From the NCBI GenBank assembly GCA_027486655.1, contig JAIXOR010000052.1, positions 1-64,000 on the forward strand: 64,000 nucleotides of DNA, read 5' to 3'. This DNA is from Verrucomicrobiaceae bacterium (GTDB lineage Bacteria > Verrucomicrobiota > Verrucomicrobiia > Verrucomicrobiales > Akkermansiaceae). Of the stretch, positions 16,329 to 25,427 are shown in pieces. Under the pieces are notes generated by a model. It did no database searches, was not told where the DNA came from, and saw only the letters and a list, made by a program, of their open reading frames with translations. The position numbers were made by a program, and so were the translations under genes. The number at the start of each line of letters is the position of its first letter. Position 1 is the stretch's first letter.

Positions 16329-17804
16329 TCAACCGATGAGCCCTTTGAAGCGCTCGAAGGCCACATTCCAGGCGGCCGTGTCCTGCGGCTGATAGATCCG
16401 GAAATCAAAGGACCGCCGGATCAAGTCGCGACCCGCGTCCAGATCGGCCAGATGCCCGGTGCCGATCATCTGGGTGATCACGTTGCCGCAGGAAGTCGCT
16501 TCCACCGGCCCCGCCACCACCTCGATGCCGAGTGCGTTGGCCGTCGCGCGGCAGAGAGCCTCGTTCTGAATGCCGCCGCCACCCGCATGCAGCCGGGTGA
16601 ACTCGCGTCCGCTGAGCGCCTTGATGTTTTCGAAAACCACTCGGTATTTCAGCGCCAGCGACTCGGTGGCCACGCGGAGAATGCTCCCGGGATCCTGCGG
16701 CACCTTCTGGCCGGTCTTCTCACACCAGGCCTGGATCTTCGAGGGCATGCCTCCCGGGCTGGCGAACACCGCGTCGTCCGGATCGATGAAGGCGGAAAAC
16801 TCTTCCGCTTCTTCCGCCATCTCCGCCATCGTCGCGTAACTGTATGCGTGCCCGTCGAGCTCCCACTGGCGCTTGCATTCCTGAATCAACCAGAGCCCGG
16901 AGATGTTCTTGAGGAAACGCACCGTGCCGTTCACGCCGAGCTCGTTGCAGAATCCGCGGCCCAGCGCATCCCGGGTGGTCACCGCTTCGGGCGACTCGAT
17001 GCCCATGATCGACCAGGTGCCCGAGGACAGCCAGAGATTGCCCGTGCCATTCATCGGAATGCCCGCCACCGCGGAGGCCGTGTCGTGGCTGGCGCTCGCC
17101 ACCACCGGAATGCCCGCCCTGCCGATCACCGCCGCCACCGCTTCCCTCACCGGACCCAACACGGTGCCAGGGGCCACAATCGGACCGAAAATCCGGCGCG
17201 GCAGGCCGAGCGCGTCGATCACCGGCCAGGCCCAGTCGCCCGATTTCGGATCCAACAGCTGCGAGGTGGACGCCACCGTCCGCTCGACCGCCTGCGTGCC
17301 GGTCAGCCAGTAAGCCAGAAGGTCCGGCGTGAAAAGCAGACGCTCCGCCTCAAACAAGGCCGGACTCTTCTTGCGGGCTTCCGCCAGCAAGTGCAGCGAG
17401 CTGTTGTAGAAGTTGGTCTTGAGCCCCGTGTGCGAGTAAATCTCCTCCTCGCTCATCAGCGAGTGCATCACCTCCGCCATCCCCTCGAAGCGCGGGTCGC
17501 GATACTGGTGCGGCATGCCTAACAAACCGCCGTCCGGCCCCACCAACCCGTGGTCGCAGCCCCAGGTGTCGATGCCGATGGAAACGATGCGCTCCCCGTG
17601 TTTTTCCACGGCTCGGCGCAGGCCTTCCAGAATGTCACGATACAGCCCGATGAGGTTCCAGAAGGAACCCCCGGGAAGGTCGGTGCCCGGATTGTCAAAG
17701 CGGTGCAGTTCTTCCAGCTCGATCTTGTGGAAGTCCGTGGTCGCGGCGATGACCCGGCCGCTTCCGGCTCCAAGGTCCACGGCAATGAAGGTTTTGTGAG
17801 GCAT
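16329..17804 (-). CDS. rhaB: Rhamnulokinase (FGGY family carbohydrate kinase)
   Basis: 491-residue sugar kinase that phosphorylates L-rhamnulose in rhamnose breakdown. FGGY landmarks are the N-terminal AVDLGAGSGRV, GIDTWGCDHGLV (sugar-site region typical of RhaB), ASHDTASAVAG, LSSGTWSIMG and the C-terminal ATP-binding AGGGGIQNEAL. The DTWGCD motif favours rhamnulokinase over xylulo- or glycerol kinase. The start at 17804 (MPHKTFIAVDLG) is closer to family N-termini than the upstream ATG 17831. It is divergent from the MFS transporter at 17954. No rhaA or rhaD is visible in the window. Confidence 0.9.
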   Translation of the reverse strand: MPHKTFIAVDLGAGSGRVIAATTDFHKIELEELHRFDNPGTDLPGGSFWNLIGLYRDILEGLRRAVEKHGERIVSIGIDTWGCDHGLVGPDGGLLGMPHQYRDPRFEGMAEVMHSLMSEEEIYSHTGLKTNFYNSSLHLLAEARKKSPALFEAERLLFTPDLLAYWLTGTQAVERTVASTSQLLDPKSGDWAWPVIDALGLPRRIFGPIVAPGTVLGPVREAVAAVIGRAGIPVVASASHDTASAVAGIPMNGTGNLWLSSGTWSIMGIESPEAVTTRDALGRGFCNELGVNGTVRFLKNISGLWLIQECKRQWELDGHAYSYATMAEMAEEAEEFSAFIDPDDAVFASPGGMPSKIQAWCEKTGQKVPQDPGSILRVATESLALKYRVVFENIKALSGREFTRLHAGGGGIQNEALCRATANALGIEVVAGPVEATSCGNVITQMIGTGHLADLDAGRDLIRRSFDFRIYQPQDTAAWNVAFERFKGLIG

Positions 17805-17953
17805 GATGGGTGCGGGATGGTTATCCCGCATCGTTTGGAAACCGGTGCCCTCATGCAATCCCGAATCCACGGATTCCCGCCTTGCCTCCAGCCGGGCTTT
17901 GCCTTGGCATGGACGCGTCCTTTCCGTTTCCCGAACCTCCATTCCAGACCTCC

Positions 17954-19231
17954 ATGTCCGCCACTCTCTCCTCGGCCCGCTTCCGCCTCTCGCTGATGAT
18001 GTTTCTCCAGTTCTTCATCTGGGGAGCCTTCTTCGTCCCCCTCGGCGGATACCTCGGGAAAATCTTCGCCGGACAAAACGTGGTGGGACACATCTACTCG
18101 ACCTCAAACTGGGCCGGTCTCATCGCGCCGCTCTTCGTCGGCCTCATCGCGGACCGCTTCTTCAATGCCGAACGGGTGAACGGCGTGCTCCACCTCGTCG
18201 GCGCCGCCCTTCTCTGGAAATGCTCGCTCGTCACCGAAAGCCCGGGCCTCCTCTTCAGTTGGATGCTCGCCTATTTCCTCTGCTACATGCCCACGCTCGC
18301 CCTGGTCAATACCATCACCTTCCAGAACGTCGCCAACGCTGGTGACGAGTTCCCGAAAATCCGCCTCTGGGGCACCATCGGCTGGATCGTCGCCGGCCTC
18401 GTCGTCGCCGAGTCGCTCTTCGGCCTCTTGCCCTTCCCCGTGCTCCCCGGCATCGAAAACGCGGGCGGCACCGCCTTCCCGATGAAACTCGCCGCCGTGG
18501 CCAGCCTGATCTACGGCATCTATAGTTTCTCGCTGCCCGCCACCCCGCCGAATGCCAAGGGCACCCCGGTCAGCGTCGCCAAGCTCCTCGGTTTCGACGC
18601 GCTGCGCCTCTTCAAGGACCCGGCCTTCGCGGTCTTCGCCCTCTGCTCCTTCCTCGTCTGCATCCCCCTCGCGTTCTACTACGCAATGACCTATCCGTTC
18701 GCGGAACTCACCTCCTTCGGTGACAAGACGGCCTCCGTGATGGCGCTTGGCCAGGTCAGCGAAATCGTCTTCATGGCCCTGGTCCCCTTCTTCTTCCGCA
18801 AGCTCGGCGTGAAAATGATGCTCATCGTCGGCATGCTCGCGTGGACCCTCCGCTACGCGCTCTTCGCCATGGCCCCCTCGGTTCCCGCCATGGTCCTCTT
18901 CGGCATCATCCTCCACGGCATCTGCTACGATTTCTTCTTCGTCACCGGCCAGCTCTACACCGACCGCAAGGCACCCCGCGAAATCCGCGCCAGCGCCCAG
19001 GGATTGATCGGACTGCTCACCTACGGCGCGGGCATGCTCGTCGGAAACCAGGTGCTCGACTGGTGGGCCGGCCGCACCGGGCTCGATGCCACCACCCGCG
19101 AGGGCTGGCTCTCCGGTTCCATGGCCTTCTGGCATCTGCCGGCCGGAATCGCTCTCGGCGTGTCTGTCATCTTCGCACTCGCTTTCCGGGACCGTGCCAA
19201 CGAGGCTGCCGCCCCAACGGAACGCGAATGA
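17954..19231 (+). CDS. MFS transporter, nucleoside:H+ symporter (NHS)-like
   Basis: 425-residue inner-membrane transporter with 12 predicted segments. FLQFFIWGAFFVPLGGYL at the start and the FVGLIADRFFNAERVNGVLHL block resemble NupG/XapB-type proton symporters. Relatives in this phylum occur beside sugar catabolic genes, and the divergent rhamnulokinase suggests a rhamnose or rhamnoside substrate, which is inference. Its stop codon overlaps the start of the TonB receptor in an ATGA (19228-19231), so the two are probably translationally coupled. Confidence 0.87.
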   Translation: MSATLSSARFRLSLMMFLQFFIWGAFFVPLGGYLGKIFAGQNVVGHIYSTSNWAGLIAPLFVGLIADRFFNAERVNGVLHLVGAALLWKCSLVTESPGLLFSWMLAYFLCYMPTLALVNTITFQNVANAGDEFPKIRLWGTIGWIVAGLVVAESLFGLLPFPVLPGIENAGGTAFPMKLAAVASLIYGIYSFSLPATPPNAKGTPVSVAKLLGFDALRLFKDPAFAVFALCSFLVCIPLAFYYAMTYPFAELTSFGDKTASVMALGQVSEIVFMALVPFFFRKLGVKMMLIVGMLAWTLRYALFAMAPSVPAMVLFGIILHGICYDFFFVTGQLYTDRKAPREIRASAQGLIGLLTYGAGMLVGNQVLDWWAGRTGLDATTREGWLSGSMAFWHLPAGIALGVSVIFALAFRDRANEAAAPTERE

Positions 19232-21303
19232 AAACCCCGATGAACCAACGGCCCGCCTCCATCGCCGGAACCGCACTTCTCCTCGCCTCCCTCCAGCCGC
19301 TCGCCGCCCAATCCGCGGAACTCCTGCCGGAAATGGTCGTTCTCGGTGACCGCACCAACACCGCGGATCCGCCCGCCGCCATCGCCTCTTGGAATCGCGA
19401 GGATCTCGCCGCCGCCGCTCCGCGCACGCTCGATGAACTGCTCGCCCGCGAGCCCTCGTTCTCCCTCTACCGCCGCCAGTCCTCCGTCTTCGGAAACCCG
19501 ACTTCCGCCGGCGTAAGCCTGCGCAATACCGGTGCCACCGCCGCCTCCAGAACCCTCGTGCTGCTCGATGGCATCCCCCAGAACGATCCCTTCGGCGGAT
19601 GGGTCTACTGGGCCCGCTACGATGCCGCCGCCCTCGAATCGGTCCGCATCACCCCGTCCTCACGCGCCGCCGCCTGGGGCAATCAAAGCCCCGCCGGCGT
19701 CGTCCAGATGAACAGCCGCGAACCCTTCACCGAGAACCACGTGCTCCGCCTCGGTGGCGGCAGCCAGGGATCCCTCGGCGGATCCACCTTCCACCAACTC
19801 ACCAACCAAGAAAAAACCCGCTCGGTCTCGTTCTCAACCTTCGGGTTCCATACCGACGGCTTCTACGCCCTCGACGACTCCCAACGCGGCCCCATCGACC
19901 GCAAACTCGAAACCGACCTCTGGGGCGCGAATCTCAAAGGCGCCTGGCTCGCCGCTCCCGGACTCACCCTCGAATCCGCACTCTCCTGGTACACCGAAGA
20001 CCGCGGCAACGGCACACCGCTCGCAGGAAACTCCACCGACGCCCTCGACCTCTCCCTCCGCCTCACCTCCGAGGACGCCGGACACTCCTGGCAGGCCCTC
20101 GCCTGGCACCAGCGGCGGGAATTCGAATCCGTCTTCAGCTCCGTCAGCGAGGACCGGACCAGCGAAATCATGGCCCTCGACCAATACGACGTCCCCGGCC
20201 GCGGCACCGGCGCCGCCTTCGTCATGATGTGGGACGATGGCGCATCACGCAGCCTCACCGCCGGTGTGGATGCCAGATTTCTCACCGGGGAAACCCACGA
20301 AAACGCCGGCGTGTTCCGCAACCGCGTGGCCGGTGGCGATCAATCCATCGCTGGCCTTTTCGCCATGGGCGGCCAGCAGATCAACGAGGCCACCCGCATC
20401 GATGGCTCCGCCCGCCTCGACGCCTGGCGTTTCCACGATGGCCGCCGCCTCGAAACCTCGCTCGCCGATGGATCCGTCCTCCGCGACGAACACCCGCAGG
20501 ACCGCGACGGCGTGGAACCCTCCGCCTCCATCGAACTCACCCGCCGCCTCGCCGAAACCGTCGATGCCCGCATCTCCGCCGGCAGCGCCTACCGCCTGCC
20601 CACCCTCAACGAACTCTACCGACCCTTCCGCGTCCGCAACGACATCGTCGAGGCCAACCCCGGGCTCGATCCCGAACGCTTCGTCAGCCTCGAAGCCGGC
20701 CTCGCCTGGCACCCCGCCGATTCCTTCACCGCCGATCTCGCCGTTTTCCATCACTGGATCCACGACGCCATCGCCAACGTGCCCGTCACCGACCCCGCGG
20801 ACATCACCCGCATCTTCGGCTTCATCCCACCCGGCGGCAGCGGCTCGCAACGCCGCAGCGTCGAGGAAGCCACCGTCACCGGCGTCGAAGCTCAACTCCA
20901 CTGGAAACCCCGCGATGACCTCTCGCTCGGACTCACGGGCCTGTGGACGGAAACCGAATTCCGCGATTCCCCCTCCCAGCCCCTCCTCGAAGGCAAACCC
21001 TTTCCCCAGGCCCCGGAACTCCGCCTCATCGCCGAAACCGCGTGGAACCCCACCCCGCCCCTGCACCTCTTCGCCGCCTGCGAATACGGCTCCTCCCAAT
21101 ACGACGACGCCCTCGCCTCCCGCTCCATACCGGACTACACCAGCGTCCGCCTCGGCTCCTCCTGGAAACACGGCAACGCCATCTATCAGATCCGCATCGA
21201 GAACCTCCTCGACGAACCCATCCAAACCGGCCTCTCCAGCGACGGCATCCGCACCTACGCCGCCCCCCGCTCCCTCTGGCTCGCCGCCGAATGGACGTTC
21301 TAA
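19228..21303 (+). CDS. TonB-dependent outer-membrane receptor
   Basis: 691 residues. A signal peptide (to about LAAQS) is followed by a TonB box-like LPEMVVLGDR, a plug domain (LDELLAREPSFSLYRRQSS, VLLDGIPQNDPFGG, TPSSRAAAWGNQSPAGVVQM) and a 22-stranded barrel ending in the aromatic WTF typical of outer-membrane proteins. It resembles the siderophore/cobalamin type of receptor rather than SusC. The substrate is unknown; the overlap with the MFS gene suggests that the pair moves the same small molecule across both membranes. Confidence 0.92.
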   Translation: MKTPMNQRPASIAGTALLLASLQPLAAQSAELLPEMVVLGDRTNTADPPAAIASWNREDLAAAAPRTLDELLAREPSFSLYRRQSSVFGNPTSAGVSLRNTGATAASRTLVLLDGIPQNDPFGGWVYWARYDAAALESVRITPSSRAAAWGNQSPAGVVQMNSREPFTENHVLRLGGGSQGSLGGSTFHQLTNQEKTRSVSFSTFGFHTDGFYALDDSQRGPIDRKLETDLWGANLKGAWLAAPGLTLESALSWYTEDRGNGTPLAGNSTDALDLSLRLTSEDAGHSWQALAWHQRREFESVFSSVSEDRTSEIMALDQYDVPGRGTGAAFVMMWDDGASRSLTAGVDARFLTGETHENAGVFRNRVAGGDQSIAGLFAMGGQQINEATRIDGSARLDAWRFHDGRRLETSLADGSVLRDEHPQDRDGVEPSASIELTRRLAETVDARISAGSAYRLPTLNELYRPFRVRNDIVEANPGLDPERFVSLEAGLAWHPADSFTADLAVFHHWIHDAIANVPVTDPADITRIFGFIPPGGSGSQRRSVEEATVTGVEAQLHWKPRDDLSLGLTGLWTETEFRDSPSQPLLEGKPFPQAPELRLIAETAWNPTPPLHLFAACEYGSSQYDDALASRSIPDYTSVRLGSSWKHGNAIYQIRIENLLDEPIQTGLSSDGIRTYAAPRSLWLAAEWTF

Positions 21304-21344
21304 CCCACCCCGCCCCCAACTCCACCCCGCCCCATCCCGAAATT

Positions 21345-21394
21345 CCTGTTAGCAGATCCCTGATGCGGCCGCACAAATAATCTGCTAACAGAAA
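21345..21394. repeat. Palindromic repeat, copy 1
   Basis: Arms CTGTTAGCAGAT (21346-21357) and ATCTGCTAACAG (21380-21391) enclose a core containing the inner palindrome TGCGGCCGCA (21364-21373). It lies 42 nt past the TonB receptor stop and may also terminate that transcript. Confidence 0.85.
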
Positions 21395-21645
21395 TGGACC
21401 CTGTCCGGGCCGGGGGCTGGGACTTGTTTGAAAGGTGTAAGGGGGGAATGGCCGGCTCCCTCAGCCCATTCACGCGGATCTCCACGAGGTGAATCCGTGT
21501 CTCCTTGCAGGGTCAGGCACCACCCAAGTCCGAGCGGCCTGCCAGGCCCTCCATCGCGAGTTCCCCCAAAAACCGGAACCAGCCCCTCATGTTCCAAACA
21601 CACCACACCCGCGGACTTTCACGAATCCCCCGTCCCGCCCACATG

Positions 21646-21697
21646 TTTCTGTTAGCAGATCCTCGATGCGGCCGCACAAATGATCTGCTAACAGAAA
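21646..21697. repeat. Palindromic repeat, copy 2
   Basis: Perfect 16-bp arms (21646-21661 and 21682-21697) with the same TGCGGCCGCA core as copy 1. It lies in an intergenic region with no recognisable gene. Confidence 0.88.
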
Positions 21698-21778
21698 ATG
21701 GGATGCAGAGGGGTTGGGAGTTGGGGTGAAAGGAAGGGGGCCAGGCTTGGGGCGTCGTGCTCGGGCCCGGCTGGAAAT

Positions 21779-21820
21779 CTGTTAGCAGATTCCTGATGCG
21801 GCCGCATCGGGGATCTGTAC
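21779..21820. repeat. Palindromic repeat, decayed copy 3
   Basis: The left arm CTGTTAGCAGAT (21779-21790) and core GATGCGGCCGCA are intact, but the right arm is reduced to GGATCTG. It ends 15 nt from the gatB stop codon. The whole region 21304-21834 holds these three copies and otherwise no gene that I can support. Confidence 0.75.
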
Positions 21821-21834
21821 GGGGGTGGGAGGGG

Positions 21835-23286
21835 TTAGAGGAGTTTGGAGCGGAGGATTTCGGTGACTTGTTTGGGGTTGGGTTTGGTGGGGGCGAGTTT
21901 CATGACCTGGCCGGTGAGGAAGTTGAGGAGTTTTTCGTTGCCGGCTTTGACGGCCTCGACTTCGGCGGGGTTGGCGGCGATGGCTTGATCGACGAGGGAC
22001 TCGAGTTCGCCGGCATCGGCTTTTTTGAAGCCGAGCTGGCTGGCGATGGAGGCGGGGTCGCTGGCGGGTTCCTGATAGAGGACGGTGAAGACCTCGTTGG
22101 CCTGGTTGGAGGCGAGGGTTCCGTCTTCGACGAGGAGGAGGAGGGAGCGGAGTTTTTCGGGGCGGACGGGGCAGGCGTCGATGCCGATGCCTTGTTCGTT
22201 GAGTTTGCCGAGGAGGTTGTTGATGAGGAAGTTGGCGACTTTTTTGCCGGGGATGGCGGGGTGGAGGGAGGCCTCGAAGTAGGAGGCGAGGTGGCGGTCC
22301 GAGGAGAGGACGGAGGCGTCGTAGGAGGTGACGCCGAAGTCCGTTTCGAAGCGTGCGCCGAGTTCGTGGGGGAGTTCGGGGACGAGGGGGCGGACTTTTT
22401 CGAGGAGGGGTGCGGTGCGGATGGGGAGCAGGTCCGGGCAGGTGAAGTAGCGGTAGTCGTGGGCGTCCTCCTTGGTGCGCATGAGCTGGGTTTCCCCGCG
22501 GTCGTCGTCCCAGCGGCGGGTGGACTGGATTTGAGGGATGCCGCGGTCGAGGTCTTCGGACTGGCGCGCGATTTCGAAGTGGATGGCGCGGCGGACGGCG
22601 GAGATGGAGTTGAGGTTTTTGAGTTCGACCTTGGGGCCGAGGGGGTCGGAGGGGAGTTTGCGGAGGGAGATGTTCACATCGCAGCGGAGTTGGCCTTTTT
22701 CCATGTCGGCATCCGCGACGTCGCCCTGTTGGAGGATCATTTGGAGGGAGCGGAGGTAGGCGAAGGCTTCCTCGGCGGAGTCGATGTCCGGCTCGGAGAC
22801 GATCTCCATGAGTGGGGTGCCGGCGCGGTTGAAGTCGATGAGGGAGGAATTGCCGAGGTGGGTGGATTTGGCGACGTCTTCCTCGAGGTGGATGCGGTTG
22901 AGGCGGACTTTTTTGCCGGGGTTGGCGATGTTTTTGCGGTGGTCGGTGGGGTAGCAGTGTTCGTAGAGGGGGACTTCGCCACCGATGCAGAGGGGGAGGT
23001 CCATCTGGGTGGTCTGGTAGTTCTTCGGCATGTCCGGGTAGAAATAGTTTTTGCGGTCCCACTTCGAGATTTCGGGCGACGAGCAGTGGATCATGAGCCC
23101 GGTGATGAGGGTCTTCTCGATGGCGGCCTGGTTGAGGACGGGGAGGGCGCCGGGGAGGCCGAGGCAGACGGGGCAGGTGTGGGTGTTGGGTTCGTCGCCG
23201 AAGGAAGTGCGGCAGGCGCAGAACATCTTGGTGTGGGTTTTGACCTGGGCGTGGACTTCGAGGCCGATGGTGACGAGGTAGGGCAT
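21835..23286 (-). CDS. gatB: Aspartyl/glutamyl-tRNA amidotransferase subunit B
   Basis: 483-residue subunit of GatCAB, which amidates Glu-tRNA(Gln) and/or Asp-tRNA(Asn). The N-terminal TIGLEVHAQVKTHTKMFC and the zinc-binding cysteines (CxC...CPVC), the MDLPLCIGGE block and DYRYFTCPDLLP are diagnostic, and the C-terminal YqeY-like tail is complete. gatA and gatC are not in the window. It is downstream of the membrane protein gene (24232-23435), separated by a palindromic repeat. Confidence 0.96.
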   Translation of the reverse strand: MPYLVTIGLEVHAQVKTHTKMFCACRTSFGDEPNTHTCPVCLGLPGALPVLNQAAIEKTLITGLMIHCSSPEISKWDRKNYFYPDMPKNYQTTQMDLPLCIGGEVPLYEHCYPTDHRKNIANPGKKVRLNRIHLEEDVAKSTHLGNSSLIDFNRAGTPLMEIVSEPDIDSAEEAFAYLRSLQMILQQGDVADADMEKGQLRCDVNISLRKLPSDPLGPKVELKNLNSISAVRRAIHFEIARQSEDLDRGIPQIQSTRRWDDDRGETQLMRTKEDAHDYRYFTCPDLLPIRTAPLLEKVRPLVPELPHELGARFETDFGVTSYDASVLSSDRHLASYFEASLHPAIPGKKVANFLINNLLGKLNEQGIGIDACPVRPEKLRSLLLLVEDGTLASNQANEVFTVLYQEPASDPASIASQLGFKKADAGELESLVDQAIAANPAEVEAVKAGNEKLLNFLTGQVMKLAPTKPNPKQVTEILRSKLL

Positions 23287-23309
23287 GGGGAGCGATGGTG
23301 AAGATTTTT

Positions 23310-23418
23310 ACCGCAAAGGCGCGAAGGTCGCAAAGGGACGCAGAGGAAGAGGATTTGGGTGGTTTTTCAAGAATAGAAAGGACTTTGCGATCCTTGGCGG
23401 CCTCTGCGCCTTTGCGGT
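23310..23418. repeat. Imperfect large palindrome (CCGCAAAGGCGC type)
   Basis: The left arm, starting ACCGCAAAGGCGC at 23310, and the right arm, ending GCGCCTTTGCGGT at 23418, are imperfect inverted copies spanning about 35 nt each. Similar CCGCAAAGGCGC-type palindromes recur between genes in many bacterial genomes. It fills the gap between gatB and the upstream co-directional gene. Confidence 0.75.
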
Positions 23419-23434
23419 TCAAAAGGAACCTGTC

Positions 23435-24232
23435 TCAGAGATTCAGATCCTTGAGCAGGGCTTTGATTTCGGGGTCGTTGAGGGCTTGGGTGAGGAGCGG
23501 GTGCCGGAGGAGAGTGCCGAATTTTCCTTCGCGGGCAAGGTTTTGGAGTTCGGGGTCATCGACGATGATGGCGCGGGGGATGGGTTTGCCGGTGGCGGGG
23601 TCGATGACGGGTTGGAGGGGTTTGTCGGCGCGGGAGGTGATGGCTTTGGCGAGGGTGAGGCGGTCGGGTTGGGCGAGGGGGTCGAGTTTCCGGAGCCAGG
23701 ATTCGGGCAGGGCGGCGTCGATGGAGGATTTGAGGCGTTGGCTGAATTTGGCCGGGGTGGGATCGCCGATGCCGATGGATTCCTCGGCGAAGGCGCGGAT
23801 TTCCGCGATGGATCCGGTGTGATGGATGAAGGTGGCGCCGATGAGCCAGATGATGGAGGTGGGGATGAGGGCGAGGAGGAGGCGGAAGGCGAGGCGGATG
23901 GTGGAGGTGCGGGGTGGCTGTTCCGGGTCGGGTGGGGAGTGGAAGGGGCTGGCGAGGGTTTTGGCGATTTTGCGGAGGAGGAAAAAGGCGAGGAGGAAGG
24001 CGGCGACGGGCAAGCCGGTGGTGACGATGCCGAAGGATTTGCCGAAGGTTTCGACCGAGAATTCGGGGGCCATTCGCCAGGCGGTGAAGCCGATCCACGA
24101 GCTGAGGGCGAGCACGAGGGTGCCGACGATCATGCGGGTCATGCCGCGGAGCATGACGAATCCGGCGCAGACCGCGAAGATGACCAGCGCGGCGGTGCCG
24201 AGGCTGATCTGCGGGATGGCGTCCGGGTTCAT
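23435..24232 (-). CDS. Membrane protein, CvpA-like N-terminus
   Basis: 265 residues with three to four predicted membrane segments (about 12-32, 38-55, 66-86 and 113-133) and a soluble C-terminal half with a basic, proline-containing region. The N-terminal GLY/ARG pattern (GFVMLRGMTRMIVGTL) is similar to CvpA/colicin V production-type proteins, but the length and tail differ. Function is unknown. It follows aroC by 15 nt on the same strand and is probably co-transcribed. Confidence 0.7.
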   Translation of the reverse strand: MNPDAIPQISLGTAALVIFAVCAGFVMLRGMTRMIVGTLVLALSSWIGFTAWRMAPEFSVETFGKSFGIVTTGLPVAAFLLAFFLLRKIAKTLASPFHSPPDPEQPPRTSTIRLAFRLLLALIPTSIIWLIGATFIHHTGSIAEIRAFAEESIGIGDPTPAKFSQRLKSSIDAALPESWLRKLDPLAQPDRLTLAKAITSRADKPLQPVIDPATGKPIPRAIIVDDPELQNLAREGKFGTLLRHPLLTQALNDPEIKALLKDLNL

Positions 24233-24247
24233 GGAGAGGGAGTGGGG

Positions 24248-25336
24248 CTAGGATCGGTGATCGGTGGCGCGTTGGCGGAGGAGGTGGTCGGCGAGCACGA
24301 GGGTGGCCATGGCTTCGACGATGGGGACGGCGCGCGGGAGGACGCAGGCGTCGTGCCGGCCTTTGCCGGCGAGCTCGGTGTTGTCGCCGGAGGAGGTGAC
24401 GGTTTCCTGGGAGCTCATGATGGTGGCGGTGGGTTTGAAGGCGACGCGGAAGAGGATGGATTCGCCGTTGGAGATGCCGCCCTGGACGCCGCCGGAGCGG
24501 TTGGAAGTGGTGCGGACCTTGCCATCGATCATGCGGTAGGGGTCGTTGTGTTCGCGGCCGGTGAGGAGGGTGCCGCTGAAGCCGGAGCCGATCTCGAAGC
24601 CTTTGGTGGCGGGGATGGAGAGCATGGCTTTGGCGAGGTCTGCCTCGAGTTTGTCGAAGATCGGCTCGCCGAGGCCCGGCGGGCAATGGCGGATGACGCA
24701 CTGGATGATGCCGCCGACGGAGTTTCCATCGGCGCGGATGGCCTTGATGCGTTCGATCATGGCGGGTGCCATGGCGGGGTCTCCGGTGCGGACGATGTTG
24801 GACTCGATGTCGGCAGCGGTGACGGTTTCCGGGTCGACGTGGGCCTGGATGTCCTGGATGGATTGGACCCAGGCGAGGATTTCGATGCCGGGGTGGAGGG
24901 TGTGGAGCACTTGTTTGGCGACGGCGGCGGCGGCGACGCGGCCGATGGTTTCGCGTGCGGATGCGCGGCCACCGCCGGAGGGGGCGCGGATGCCGAATTT
25001 GGCGTCGTAGGTGTAATCCGCGTGGCTGGGGCGGTATTTCACGGCCATTTCATCGTAGGCGCCGGGGCGTTGGTCGGTGTTGCGGACGAAGATGGAGATG
25101 GGGGTGCCGAGGGTGAGTCCGTCGTGGAGGCCGGAGAGGATTTCGGCGGTGTCCGCCTCTTTGCGCGGGGTGACGATCTCCGACTGGCCGGGGCGGCGGC
25201 GGTCGAGTTCGAGCTGGATGTTTTCCAGGGAGACGGGGATGCGTGGCGGGCAGCCGTCGATCACGACGCCGACGCCACCGCCGTGGGATTCGCCGAAGGT
25301 GTGGATGCGGAAGGCGTGGCCGAAGGTGGATGACAT
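24248..25336 (-). CDS. aroC: Chorismate synthase
   Basis: 362-residue enzyme making chorismate from EPSP, requiring reduced FMN. Signatures: N-terminal [23 protein letters not shown], the [18 protein letters not shown] block, [16 protein letters not shown]-like segment and the C-terminal [19 protein letters not shown]. The ATG at 25334-25336 precedes MSSTFGHAF, the conserved beginning; an upstream extension is not conserved. Divergent from the folP-like gene at 25428. Confidence 0.96.
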   Translation of the reverse strand: MSSTFGHAFRIHTFGESHGGGVGVVIDGCPPRIPVSLENIQLELDRRRPGQSEIVTPRKEADTAEILSGLHDGLTLGTPISIFVRNTDQRPGAYDEMAVKYRPSHADYTYDAKFGIRAPSGGGRASARETIGRVAAAAVAKQVLHTLHPGIEILAWVQSIQDIQAHVDPETVTAADIESNIVRTGDPAMAPAMIERIKAIRADGNSVGGIIQCVIRHCPPGLGEPIFDKLEADLAKAMLSIPATKGFEIGSGFSGTLLTGREHNDPYRMIDGKVRTTSNRSGGVQGGISNGESILFRVAFKPTATIMSSQETVTSSGDNTELAGKGRHDACVLPRAVPIVEAMATLVLADHLLRQRATDHRS

Positions 25337-25365
25337 GGGCGTGAGGGTAAATGATGGGCTGCGGC

Positions 25366-25420
25366 GGGCAAGCGGGGAGATTGGAGATTCGGGATTGGAA
25401 ATCGGGGATGGGGGAATAGA
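25366..25420. repeat. Low-complexity word repeat between aroC and folP
   Basis: GGAGATTGGAGATTCGGGAT and the following bases are made of a repeated GGGATTGGA-like word (25375-25410) in the 91 nt between two divergent starts. It resembles the word-like flanks of the two four-helix cassettes in style but encloses no gene. Confidence 0.45.
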
Positions 25421-25427
25421 AGGCGGC

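Noticed and set aside
21301-21834. Small genes in the repeat-containing intergenic region
   Set aside because: The open frames are short and compositionally biased, and several start inside the palindromic repeats.
23285-25333. 682-residue plus-strand frame opposite aroC and the membrane protein
   Set aside because: Low-complexity Gly/Glu/Asp composition of an antisense shadow; the aroC motifs on the minus strand are decisive.
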